Of a stretch of DNA of 64,000 nt, positions 1 to 11,627 are shown in pieces. A program made the position numbers and the translations under genes. How positions within the stretch are numbered: position 1 is the stretch's first letter; each line of letters starts with the position of its first letter. The notes beneath the pieces were generated by a model. That model saw nothing but the letters and a program-made list of their open reading frames with translations. It searched no databases and was not told the origin of the DNA. The DNA is from Torreya grandis (taxonomy: Eukaryota; Streptophyta; Pinopsida; Cupressales; Taxaceae), in assembly GCA_037957365.1 (NCBI GenBank), contig JARHVA010002006.1, forward strand, positions 2,451,501-2,515,500. Reading direction: 5' to 3'.

Positions 1-602
1 TGAACAAATGAGGGTGGTCGAGCTAACCCCAGAAGACGTCGTGTCATCTAAGTGTTGCCTACATAGCCTCGGTCTTAGGGCCTCAGACCAATGTAGTTCA
101 GAGGAAGAGGCAAAAGAGGTCGATGATTGGTTTGGTCATCTGCCGAAATGATGAGGAGAAAAAGATGTTACAGCCTTTTCCAAATGGTGTACTCTGTAAC
201 ATTGGTCGAGGGTCTTTCATCCCTAGCAATTGTCCATATTCGTGATGGATGTATGCTAAAAATGAATTGAAGTCTATTTATGCTTTAGTAAGTATTGGTT
301 TATGCTTAACATAAATTGTGTCTAGTCGATAGTTTCCATGTGTATTGGTGTCCATAGAAACTACGTGAAATGGACTATGATGATGTTGGTGGTCTGAAAA
401 TGGTGAGGTTGGTTTGGTTAGGATAAATGTCAAATGAGTGGATGTGACCAAAGTGTAGAGAAAAAGTGAAAGGCAAATTGCTCTTTCATTGACAAGGACC
501 AGAATAAAAGCATAGATAGGGGTTGTTAGAACAAAAGCCCCATTTATGCATCACGTCATTGACCAGGGGTTGATGTTAGAGAAGTAATCAAATCACTTGA
601 CG
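1..602. other. No recognisable gene (edge of element F)
   Basis: Neither strand gives a protein I recognise. The base composition (CpG still present, TTGGTCGA-like words) matches the adjoining element F, so this is probably its 3'-ward interior running off the window. The missing part of F lies to the left. Confidence 0.4.
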
Positions 603-679
603 TTAAGTGAGCTCGAAGTCCCTTGAGTATGTTGGGGTGATAAGATGAATATATGTGATATGAGAAGATGGGGTAACCC

Positions 680-1180
680 TTTCCTGTGTTGGATGTGAAG
701 CCAGTTGATATGGTCGCTGGTTGGTCAAGACTGGTTGAATGTTTTGATAAAAAGGTTGGTTAAATGTTTGGATTGAATGTTTGGTCGAGGTCATGATTGA
801 TGATTGGTTAGTGTCTGGTCGATGGTCTGGTCAATGTCTTGGTCGAGATTTGGTTGAGGTCTTGGATTGATGATTTGGTTGAGGTCTGGTTTGAGGTCTG
901 GATTGATGATTGGTTGATGTCTGGTTGATATTTGGTTGATGGTTGGGTTAAAATTGGTATTAGGTCGATGATTGGTCAAATTTGGTCCAGACTAGTTGAA
1001 GCTTGGTTGATTGATTGGGTGAAAAGGTTGGTTGATTAATTCGGTTGAGACTGGTCGAGGCTGGGTTGAATGTGTAGTCGAGGTTTGGGATTAAAAGAGT
1101 GATTGATATTTGGTTGAGACTGGGTTGAAGGGTTGGTCGAGGCTTGGATTAAAGTTGAATTCCCCCAGTGGCTAGGGGGA
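680..1180. repeat. Imperfect 10-12 bp tandem repeat (TTGGTCGAGGTCTGG-like)
   Basis: The plus strand repeats variants of tggttgaggtctgg, ttggtcgagg and gattgatgattggttga many times. On the minus strand, which is the sense strand of F, this reads as a low-complexity stretch rich in Asn, Gln, Pro, Asp and Ile, for example INPDLKPDLNQIINPRPQP. It lies directly after the gag knuckles and may be an expanded gag tail or spacer. Confidence 0.7.
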
Positions 1181-4100
1181 AGGTTTGACAGATTGGTCAA
1201 GGTCGATTGAGGCTTGGTGGTTAGATTGACTATGTTGATGTTGAATAAGGGGGTCAAAGGCGGCAAAGGGACCATAGTCTGGCATGGAGATCCTGATTTA
1301 AGTGATGAGGTTTGAGAAGAATGGGTTGGTGTTGATGATTTGTCGAAGGGGAGGTCAAGAGGATCCTTGATGAGAAGGGTATCCTTTCTCCATTGTTGAT
1401 GAGTGACAGCTTTAAGAGCGCAACAACGCTCAGTGTCATGTCCCAGAGTGTGGTGATAATGACAAAATTTAAAGTTGTTGAACCAAGATGGTCTTGATCC
1501 AAGAGTCGATGAGTGGGGCTGTGTTGAAGGTTTATTACTAACATGGTTGAGAAGAAAGGTGTCATTCCCTAGACATTGGTGAATGACAACCTTGAGGGCA
1601 CAACAATGCTCGGTGTTGTGCCCAGGCGTGCGATGATATGCAAAAATCTGAGTGTCGTCGAACCAGGGTGGTTTTGGTCTGAGAGATTGATATGGTTTAA
1701 GAGGCAGGAGATTGATGCGAAAAATTGCAACAATTGCCATAACAGCAAGGCATAAGAACCTGCTAATGGGTCTGTGTGTCTTGTTGCAGTGGGGGTTGAT
1801 GACTTTGGTTTAGAAGGCATTGGTCAATGGATTGGAGGAGATATATGTCTGAGGGGTTGAGGGAGTAATGGAGTCGAATTGCCTCTGTGAGATGTGAGAG
1901 TGGGAAGCACTCCTATTAAAGTGGACGGATGCGGGCCCAAGATTGAAGGTAATGATGAAGGTGGGGGAGGAGTCCTCTGATGTGGTCTAGTGGCCTTCTT
2001 TGGTTTGGGTTGAGGACCACCATTGTGTGAGGCGAGGTTAGATGTGGGTTTAGGTTCAGATGTGGATGGAGATGAGCGAGATGTAGCAATCTCTGGCAAA
2101 AGGCAAGAGGAAATCGTGACTGGGTCTTCCTTGGTCGAAATGGGCAGAGAGATTGGGTCTTCTCTTGGTGGAGAAGAAATAGGAGAGTGTGACTCCTCAA
2201 GAGGGCAGAGGGCATGGATGATTGTTCCCTCTGCTTGTGGTTGAGGAGTAGGCAAGGTATGGTCCTCCATTGGTAGGAGGAAAGACGAAGGTGTGGCTAA
2301 TGGCATAGGTATGGTCAAGGTGTCCTCCAGTATAAGAGAGGTAGATGGAGGACTAATAGGAGAAGAGGATTATTCATCCTGTGATGGACGAATAGGGGAA
2401 GAAGAGTCTTCCACCTATGCAGGAGGTTGGTTAGGGACAAGAGGCGAGACCGTGTTGACCGTGTGTATATCATGCTCGTGGGAGCTATCGGCCATGGTCT
2501 GGACGTTGTTTTGAGTAGGTGGATGGTTTGGGAATGGTTGTTTGAAGATGTCAATGTTTTGGTTAGGTGGGGTGTTCAGTTTATCCAAAACAAGATCCCC
2601 CTTGTCGATCATGTCTTGAACTATGTTTTTGAAGGTTTGGCAATTGTCGATGTCATGGCCGTGGACGCGATGAAAATGACAGAAGTTGGCCTCCCTATAC
2701 CATGTAGGGAGGGCTTTTAAAGGGTTGAATTGAGGTGGTCGGATTGGAGGGAGATTGAGGACCCCCTGTTTGACAAGTTTTTCCAAAATGAAAGCGTATG
2801 ATTCTCCAAGCGGAGTGTATGAACGCTGGATGTACCGTTGTTGAAATTGTTTGGTGATGCTTGGAGATGTAAAAGGTTGAGATTGATTAGTTGTTATCGA
2901 GGATGGTGATCTAATGACCACAGTGTTGGCCACCCCTTTAGACTTGGAGTTGGAAAAAGAAGAAGGTCTAGAAGAAGAATGGTCATTAGTTCTTGTGTTA
3001 GTATTACGTAATTTGACTTTATCCTCTTTAATGGCACAGAGTTCGAGCTTTCAAGCCATGGTGAAAGCTTCATCAAAAGTGTGGAATGTCTGAATCTGCA
3101 AGGTGGAATAGATGTGCCTGGCACATGCTTGAGAAAAGAGCTCGATGAGCTCAGGTTGAGGCAAGGAGAAGGAGAGCTGGTTAATCAAGCCCCTCCAACG
3201 GGCGACAAAATCGACTATTGATTCGTCGTCAAATTGTTTGATGGAGTAAAGGTCTATGATTGAGACTTGTTTGGTGATATTGATAGAAAAATGGTCGAGA
3301 AATAATTGGGCAAGTTGAATGAATGAAAAGATAGAATGTCTGGCAAGAGAGCTATACTAGTCAAGGGCAGGGCCAGAAAGTGACATGGGGAACGTGCATA
3401 ATAACAATGCATCATCATGTGCTATAAGATAGCAGGCATGTCCAAATGCCTGCAAGTGCTATTGCAGGTCTTCCTTACTCTGGAAGTGAGTAAATTTAGG
3501 AAGCTCCCACTGGTTGGGGTATGGTCGGATTGGGACAGAAGGATGGATGGGTTCATTGCAAATTTGCTCATACGAGAGAGCATTGCATGAACCAAAAATG
3601 GAGGTCTTGAGTCTAGACATTTTGTCCATCAGCATTTTGATGAGATCTACTGACAGATTGGCAGATGGGGCACCCCCTAAGTTGTAGGGTGCTTGAAAGG
3701 TGCTAGAAGGGGCATATGATGTAGTCGGTTGCGATTGTAGGGGCGCAACATATGTGTAACTAGTCGCAGGGACAGAAGTGGAGGCTAAAGGTGGTTGGGT
3801 TATGAAAGTAGAAGGCATAAGTTGACTAGATACCACCAAAAGTGGTTGTGTGATGGCATTGACAAAGGGTGAGGTAGACACTCCTACATTTATGGGGGCA
3901 AGAGTGTGAGGGGTCGAGATAATCAAGTTCTGGTATGATGTAGAACTTGATTGAATTACGTGTGGTTGAGGGGGTAATGGAACCCTGATGGAGGTCGGTC
4001 TAGATGGAGAGGCCAAACTTTGCGTATTGGCCATGGTCAGGTTAACGATTGAGGCAAAAGGCTGGGTAGCTGGTGGTGTTAGTGTCATCACCGCTTCACC

Positions 4101-4358
4101 CGAAAAGTCTTGCGTTGGGTTTCTTGCGAGATAGTTTTGGAGGGCTTCGACATTGAGGTCTAAGAATATTTTGAAATCTTGGTCCCCTTCAGGGATGATG
4201 GGGGTTTGAGTTGGGGTCGGTCGAGTAGGAGTTCTTTTGGTCTCCGAGTGGAACTCCATTATAGGACTGGTTATAGACGGGGAAGGCGGAAGTGATTGAT
4301 GGCTAGCGTGGTCAAGAAGGGCCTTGGTTTGACTGCGTGTCAAAACCATTAAAGGCAA
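1036..4358 (-). pseudogene. Element F gag polyprotein, lightly degraded
   Basis: This is the capsid/nucleocapsid precursor that would package element RNA in cytoplasmic particles. The reading begins near 4358 (MPLMVLTRSQTKALLD). A long Ser/Thr/Pro-rich N-terminal part leads to the retrotransposon gag core at about 3460-3100 (HLQAFGHACYL, LCTFPMSLSGPALD, SINITKQVSIIDLYSIKQ, WRGLINQLSFSLPQPE). Next come a TPLGESYAFILEKLVKQG module (about 2820-2760) and the knuckle CHFHRVHGHDIDNC at 2640-2681. After a proline-rich linker, a second module (DPLAGSYALLLWQLLQ) and two more knuckle-like units follow at 1603-1644 and 1423-1464. One frame is kept from 4358 to about 1569 and is broken only by stops, including TAG at 3459-3461 and 3357-3359 and TGA at 3051-3053. 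The last two knuckles lie in another frame, which implies one frameshift. The family call rests on motif order. Confidence 0.8.
1423..1644 (-). repeat. Duplicated 60-codon knuckle unit in F gag
   Basis: Two units 180 bp apart both read W-F-[ND]-[ND]..., then a Y-H-x-T-x-G-H-[ND]-T-E-x-C-C-A-L-K motif. The unit at 1423-1464 keeps the full CxxH-GH-C set (CHYHHTLGHDTERC). The unit at 1603-1644 starts FAYH and has lost the first Cys. Both resemble the in-frame knuckle at 2640-2681, which makes three in this gag. Confidence 0.7.
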
Positions 4359-5422
4359 GAAGGGTCAGGTTCCAGAAACTGTGTTTTTTTAGTTTCAAAA
4401 ACTCAAAATGTGGTTTTGGCAGAAAAAGGGTCGGGTTTTAGGCTGCTATTTTGGGAAAAAAGGACTGTGACAGTGACTGACGTCGGTTGAAAAACTGATG
4501 TCGGTGAGAAAGATGGCTGACGTCGGTCAGATAATCGATGCCAGTGGAGGAAGGTGACCGACGTCGGTGGTAAAGCTGATGCCGGTGACTGGTTTCCAAA
4601 AACTCAGAAAATTTGAAGATTCTTGGAAAAAAAAGAAGAACATCCTCACTAGCTAAAAAAAAACCAGATAGCAACAGAAAAATAAAGATGGAGACAGGCA
4701 AACCCTAAGCGTTAAATCCTAAGAATCAACTTTTAGAATCCTATGGCTTATGCCTTAAAGTGATGTTTGGGAGGTTGGCTGGTAGAAGGGTCCTAGAAGA
4801 GGTAGTCTATGGATGGTTTCAGGTTTGTTTAGGTGCTCAAGAGTCTGGGTTAGGTTCCGTACATGGCCTGGTGCTAAGGAGCAAGCTCCCCTCACTTCAC
4901 GAGCCCAGTGATAAGCTGGTCTTGCTTAGCCAAAATATACTTTCCCTAGAGATTAGACTCTGCCAGAGAACAGAGTGGGCTTTCCCCTTGGTGATGAAAT
5001 CCAAGTAGGATTGCCGGGATGGGTAAGGTATCCGCTGGGTGATGAAATCCCAGTTGGGCCTTGTCTCAGGTAAGTTTGATGTTTGATTTGGTGCAAGTGG
5101 TTTGGTTGTGTAACATCAAGTGATCTACGATTAATTCAATATGCGGTTATTAATTACTAATTGTGGACTAAGAAATGCAAGCAAGCAGAAATGGAATGCA
5201 ATGTATTTTAAGCCCCAAGTTGAAATGTTAAGTTGGAATGAAAACAAGTTGAGAAAGGGTTGAAGAATATGATTTTTGACTAGTTTGAAATGCAAGAAAA
5301 GAAAGAAAATTTCTTTTTAATCCTACTTATGATGTTGTTTAGAAGAGAAGAAAGAGGTGAAAAGGGAGAAACCTAATGCACCTATATGAACGAAAAGAAA
5401 AAGAACCCAAGGAAGACCCTAA
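4359..5422 (-). other. Element F 5' leader (between primer site and gag)
   Basis: This non-coding stretch of about 1.06 kb lies between the primer-binding site and the gag start. It carries palindromic GACGTC-core words: TGACGTCGGT at 4478-4487 and 4518-4527, and CCGACGTCGGT at 4558-4568. These alternate with variants such as gatgccggt and gatgtcggt. The 12-bp word ggtgatgaaatcc occurs twice (about 4988 and 5039). No open frame looks coding. Confidence 0.6.
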
Positions 5423-5441
5423 GGTCCCACCGGGCGTGCCA
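5423..5441 (-). other. Element F primer-binding site
   Basis: The minus strand reads TGGCACGCCCGGTGGGACC, three bases inside the LTR end. It starts with the obligatory TGG (complement of tRNA 3' CCA). It is the same site as in elements A, C1, C3 and E, but here both CpGs are intact. I do not assign the tRNA species. Confidence 0.8.
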
Positions 5442-5444
5442 GAA

Positions 5445-6636
5445 TGTTTCTACGCTATTTTCACTTTCTACATTCAAAGAGAGAAATGAGAAACTAAGAA
5501 GGAAATGGTCTAAGGCTTGTATGTACCTAGATGAAGTCGGTCTGGTCACAGTCACCGGCGTCAGTGGTCCTATCGGCATCGGTTGTCAAGGTCTGCCGAC
5601 GTCGGTGGGGGCAGTGGTCTCTACGGCCGGCATCGGTCGGGTCTGTGGTCTGTGGACGAGGTCTGTGGTCTATAGACAGGGCTGAAAAGGGGTCTGGATG
5701 GGTTTTCATGCTGGTTGGATGGTCTGAGAGAGTCTAGACGAGTTTATGGTTTTGGACAGGTTTGAGAAAGGGTCTGGGTTTTGTTAAGGGTCTGAGAGTT
5801 TTGCAGAGGTCTGGGATAATGGATAGAGTGTTGAAAAGGGACAGAGGGGTAGAGGAGGCAATAGGGAGATAGAGAAATAAGGATTCAGATCTGGTCTGGT
5901 TGACAGTCTGGTCTGGGGGGTGATATTACTGGAAAGCAATAACTAAAAACATAATGAAAACATAGACAATATACATACCTGTGGCCTACAAAAGGAGTGA
6001 TGCTGATACCTATTCCTATTATTGATGTACCCTATGTGGAGGACCTATTGCTGTTGTAGAAGCCTACTATTGTTGCTGGTGCAGAAGCCCTGTGAGATGG
6101 AGAGTGAGAGGTCTGGTTTGAAGATTGGCAGATTGATTGGCAGAGTGGCAGATGGTCAAAGACTGAAGATTGAAGGATTCAAGAGTCAGATCAAGAGCAG
6201 GGGCCAAGAATTTTTGTGATGAGATTCACCAGAGGTTAGAATTTTGGTTTAAGTAAAACTGACGTTGGCGATCCCGATGGCGTCGACCGACATTTGACCG
6301 ACGTCGGTGGGTGGAGAACAAGTAAAAGAGCCACCAAGCCCATTCTCCATCTGCCAAGTGCACGATCCATTGGAGAATTGTCAAAGGTTGGGCTAAATAC
6401 GCATGAGAGTTGGTTAGGTGGTTAGAAAGGAATAAGAATAAGTCTTGGGTGAGTCATAGGGTGGGAATTAGTCCAAGGCGAGGTGTCAGATGAGGTGTTA
6501 TAGGTGATGTGTCAAAGGGGAGGATATTAATAATAAATTATTATTTTTAAATTAGTAAGTGCATGGTTTAGGAATGGGATAGGAATGGACCAAGAGGGAG
6601 GATGACCAAGGGTTAGACATGATTTCGGTGTCTACA
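5445..6636 (-). repeat. Element F 5' LTR (1192 bp)
   Basis: The LTR runs on the minus strand from TGTAGACACCGAAATC (6636) to ...GAAACA (5445), directly followed by the primer-binding site. The TGTAGACAYC start matches the LTR start of element A (34187). The LTR contains more GACGTC words (CCGACGTCGGT at 5596-5606, ACCGACGTCGGT at 6297-6308) and the related ggcatcggt and ggcgtcagt. The 3' partner lies outside the window, so the right-hand border rests on the TG start alone. Confidence 0.7.
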
Positions 6637-6682
6637 ATGGGACCAATTAAAACTCATCATTGATCCTTCACACCTTGATTAT

Positions 6683-8160
6683 GTGGATATCAATGATAAT
6701 GCATCCAAAGATGAGCAATACAATCAAGATAAAGATGATACACAAGTTGGGAATTGGGACACTCTCCCCCTACTTAATAATGAAACTCTAATTATCAATA
6801 AGGATGAGATTCTACATAGATTCAAATATAGACTTGGGAATAACCCCATGATCATGAAAATATTTAAGAAGACATAATGAAAATAAAGAACAAATCAAAT
6901 AATGCACAATCTTCTACTCCCCTAGATAATAACATTGTTACACCTACTTTTGGGCCAACTCAGTTAACACACCAACCAATTTTAACTCGAAAACCTTAAT
7001 TAGTAGCTACACCTCCTATGGCTATTTCTTCTTCTATACATTTACAATCCCTTATGCATGAGGTTCAATCTTTGTAGACTAAGATGTTACATCTTGAGTA
7101 GGGATCTACTAGGCCATCACATGCTTCGGATTCTCATGTTCTTTTACATATAGCTTTGGCACAACACATAGTGGTAAGTCCTTTGACATGCATATTTATG
7201 TCACCTAATCTTATATTGCATGATGGTAAGGGTAACTAGAGCACCATCTTTGATCTTTCCACATATCATGTTTAGACTATGTGTCCAATGATTGGATCCT
7301 CACTAAGTTGTTCTCACATAATTTAAAGGATTATGCCTTATAGTGGTTCTACAATCTATCGAATCAGTTTATCACCACATTCAATACATAGGTAGATATT
7401 TTTTAAACACACTTATCAATAAACATTAATGATAAGATATCATATGCTCAATTAGGACAACTAAAGCAAAAATCTAATGAGACCATTGAAGAATATGTCT
7501 TTCAATATAAGACTATATTGGCCAAATTGATTAGCCCCATGGTAGCTAGAGAACTCTAGGACATATTCAAACAAAGCCTACTATCAGCATTACATGAATC
7601 TATCTTGCTCAAGAATTTTACGGCCTTCACATATTTATGCCACATAGTGAAATAAAGAGAAATCAAGCTCCTCTCTATGGGAAAACTAAAATATACAAGT
7701 GAATTAGAATCAAATGCTAAGAGTTATAATAATCCTTCATACAAGGTAAGGGCCATTAAAAATAAAAGTGATCCAAATGCCACAGTTAATGTATCTTCAA
7801 TTTCATCTCCTCACTTGGTTTTATCACCTCCTCCATAGAGAGTTTTCACTAACCTTCCAAAATTGTGAGCACGTGTTTTACAACATCTCTTGGAATGCAA
7901 TGTAATATCTCTCCCTCCTATAAAAGAGGTTGATACAACACATCCTCTTCCAAAAATCTATGATTCCAATGCATTTGATGAATATCATAGGGCACCAGGA
8001 CATACAACAAATTGATGAATTACATTGAAGCATAAGATACAAGATTTGATAGAGGCTAACATTATTGATGTGGGTACACCTATAGAGGCACCCAAAGTTC
8101 AACAAATAGAAGCTAAAACATTTAAAATATTATTATATCCCTTTCCAAAGCATATAAAAA
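6683..8160 (+). pseudogene. Element D gag, heavily degraded
   Basis: The N-terminal piece opens at 6683 (MDINDNASKDEQYNQDKDD). The gag core is readable in pieces from about 7260 to 7650: WFYNLSNQFITTFNT, HLSINI, ISYAQLGQLKQKSNETIEEY, YKTILAKLISPMVAREL, KNFTAFTYLCHI. A module LQHLLECNVISLPPIK (about 7880) precedes a knuckle remnant EYHRAPGHTTN near 7980-8015, and LKHKIQDLIEANIID follows at about 8028. This is the same module order as in F gag. Numerous stops (many TAG) and small frameshifts make it non-functional. The cysteines of the knuckle are lost. Confidence 0.75.
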
Positions 8161-8389
8161 TGAGGTGGGGGTATTTTAGGTGTTCAATACATGTATCAAG
8201 CACATCTACCACCAACATCATATCACACTACTACAGAGGATACACACCCACTACATAATATCATTGGCATGTACCATACTACAGTTTCATCTAAACCACT
8301 CAACACTTTATCAAAGTAAGAGACTATTGATGATGATTCATATTTATATGCACTTTTTGTATGAGCCTACATAGATCATCATCGTATTT

Positions 8390-8770
8390 AGAGTGTTATG
8401 GTTAACAATGGGTGAAGTATTAACATGTGCACTATCATATTTATATAACATTTAGGGTATTTAAATTAGGATATATCTCATAAAAACATAGTTGTTTGTG
8501 GTTTTAGTGGTCATGTTTAGAGCCCCATCAGGGAGATTATGCTTCCACTATAGGTTAGATCAGCTTGTTTAGCCACTAGATTCTTAGTAATACCTAGTGC
8601 AAACACATTTGACATGTTATTGGTTAGGCCATGGATACAAAAACTACAAGCCATCCCATCCATAGTGCATAGATTCCTTAAATATATACATGCAAATTAG
8701 GTGATCATAATTGAGGGTCTTTCATATGAGTATCTTTTACCTATCCCACAGGTAGTTACATTGTAATTAC
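8390..8770 (+). pseudogene. Element D aspartic protease remnant
   Basis: This is a decayed retropepsin that would have cleaved the Gag-Pol precursor. The active-site region reads VMVNNGxS near 8400, so the catalytic Asp appears changed to Asn. The C-terminal part reads TFDMLLVRPWIQKLQAIPS and VHRFLKYIHAN (about 8600-8700), matching the GRPWIHxMxAVPS...HRCLKF signature of Tat/Ogre proteases, with Gly of GRPW changed to Val. It then reads IIIEGLSYEYLLPIPQ. Some protein-like text continues to about 9200, then coding signal ends. Confidence 0.65.
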
Positions 8771-9229
8771 TAGTTATAACTCAGTTACCAATTATATATT
8801 CGACCATAATTCCTATCATTACACTATAGATTTTAATGGATCCACCAATGCAGTTGAGGTCTACTCCTACAATTTTACCACATATGCATACTCTCCCATG
8901 AAGACCTTTATTATAGAGACCCCTATGTTATAAATGTATTGAAAATTCTATAGGGATTCCCTCTACTCATTTTATTCTAAGATTAGTATTATTGAGTTCT
9001 CAAGGTTATCAACATAGGGCACCTATGCTAGATACATCATATTCTACCATATGGGTTCCTAAGACCCCTACAGTTAATAGGACACCACAATCAATTTCAT
9101 GGATTCCTAGCACCATACAAAGGCAGTGCTAGCTATAGATCACTTAGTGCAGCAAGTTTTAGGACCTTAGTTACCTTTTCATACAACACACATGATCATT
9201 ATTCCTTTATTTAACATAGGCCACATTGA

Positions 9230-11538
9230 TAGTGAGTCTCCCATAATACACATCGGTTAGTATTGTTCCTCCCTACTTGTACATACTTTTCATATCTCTT
9301 TATCCTTGAACATAGTTTCATTTTCATGTTTCTTGTACATAACTTATATATAAAAAATAAAAATATAATATAATATTTCAAAACCATAAAAACATTTAAA
9401 TATTTACTCATAAAACATAAAATTATAGATTGTACACATGTTCATGTTTACATTTCTTATATTTTCTAGACACTATATATGCTAGTTATCTTAGTATAGT
9501 TGGTTTTTATTATACATACATGCTTCATTATTCTTGTTGAGTGATTTTAGATTGCTTGTAGGACATAGGTCCAATACACTAATCTAGATTCACTATTATA
9601 TACCCAGTGGGGGCATATACATAGATACATGGGTTCTTCATTTGACACATTTGCCCATTTTGGGGGCACCTTAAACATAGTTTTGATTACCAGGTTACAT
9701 ATTTCTAAACTATACATCACAGATTTAACATTGTTATATCTTTATATTGATCATGCTACACCTACTCAAATTTTTTTTTGACTATTACTACTTTAGACTT
9801 AGTATATGTAACTCTTATCTCTTACATAGATTTATATTACATGCTTATACATACTTTCATTTCTATCTTTCCAAGTTTAGACTTGATTGTAATATATATG
9901 CTTATTATATTCAAGGTCATTTGAATATGCCATTGATCTTTGGATCTATGCCACTTCTTTTCCCTATATGTATGCCTTGGACATGTGCCCATGTATTTAT
10001 GTGTGTTTTTTTGATTGTGTAGGTAGATATTTGAAGATGTCCTTTTATGTGGCTCTAAGCCAACTTACTTGTTGTTTGCGTATGTGGAAATTTTAGCATG
10101 TACTTATATTCTTAGTTTTTTAGATGTAGTGACATATGCCCATGTCCCTTATATCATGGCCCTTTGGCATACTTTACGTGCCTCATGTGTATTTTATGTA
10201 TGATTTATTATATGTGTCATGGCCATGACACTTGTCTCTTACTTGTTACATGCTCTAGTTTTAGATACCATGAGGGACCTTGAGTATCTCCCCTTCCTAC
10301 TTGGGTGTCATGATGTACATCATGCCCCATCCCCTAGGTAGCTAATTCTTTTTTACTTAGTTTTGCTATTACATACATAGTTATATCTATCTTGATAACC
10401 TTGCGAGTGCTAGACATAGTATACATCGCACATTACAAATTTATGCTCAAATTATCTTTCATTCCAATGTTATATATGCACATCATATTATATTATTATG
10501 TAGATATCATATATGCTCTGAATAACACACATTTTGTAGAGATTTTTATTTTGAGGATAGTTCTTACAAAGGTTCAACAACTCCCCTCAAAAGAGGGGGC
10601 ATTAAAAGGGGTTTGTCACAGAGATCAAGCTATCAAAATGCACTCATAGTACAATTTTAAGCACACAAAATTATATTACAAAAATCAAACTCAAGTAAAC
10701 ACAATAGGAAATAGTGACACAAAGATTAGTACAATTACACAAAAATCAAACCAGTCAAACATTATTACCCAAATTGGGACACTAGCACCACATGGCACTA
10801 CTCTCCAAAATATGTCACTATTGTCTAGTAGCATCAACTTCAAAAAAATCTAGATTGGCGAGAAAATTATAGTATGTACAGTCTAGGTTTACATAGTATC
10901 ATTTGAAAATTTACCAGTTTAGCTAAGATCATATTCATACTAGTTTTCTTAGATTGGGGGTATCATGTATGGCATAACCGTTCTCATTTTTAATTCAGAT
11001 ACTCATTTAAAAATTATTACAACTCAATCTAGAATCCATATACTTAGATATCATATTTGGGGGCATGTGTGTGGCACATTATTTATATATGCTCACTTAT
11101 ACACTATTTTATCAGATGAAATGATAATTTCCATGTCATTCTATACACTATAGGCATCATACATCATATTCCAGGTTACATATCAATTTCATGCATTACT
11201 CCATCTATAGTGGTTGGTATTCTTGAGTCACATAGATCTATCTAATATACCCAAGTGGTCATAGAGCTGATATCTCTAATTATACATTTCCAATTACGTC
11301 ATATAGCTTTAGTTTTAGATGCATCCACTACACATGAGTAGGTAATGATGGAGTCATGGTCTACTTGAGTTCTTGATCCACCATTAATCCAATCCATGCT
11401 ATTCATAGGTCATGATCCACCAAGTAGGGGTGGGAAATGATGGATAAAAAATTAAATTAAGTTCTTGAGCCACCCACACATGAAGATTGAGCAAGCCATC
11501 AAATCAATCCAAGCTATTCACCAATTAATCACTATATA

Positions 11539-11627
<89 letters not shown>

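Larger units (their letters stand above)
1..6636 (-). mobile_element. Element F: Tat/Ogre-like Ty3/gypsy retrotransposon, 5' portion
   Basis: On the minus strand the order is a 5' LTR (6636 down to 5445, beginning TGTAGACACC and ending GAAACA), a primer-binding site, a leader of about 1.06 kb, and a gag reading frame that heads towards the left edge. The gag has the HLQAFG...LSLSGPALD type core and CHFHRVHGHDIDNC-like knuckle motifs known from Tat/Ogre gags. CpG dinucleotides are still common, unlike the rest of the window, and the main gag frame has no frameshift over about 2.5 kb. F is therefore probably the youngest element here. Its pol region and 3' LTR lie outside the window, so autonomy cannot be judged. 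Confidence 0.8.

Noticed and set aside
5386..5737. Overlapping open frames on both strands around 5390-5740
   Set aside because: They fall inside the F LTR and primer-site region and reflect its lower AT content.
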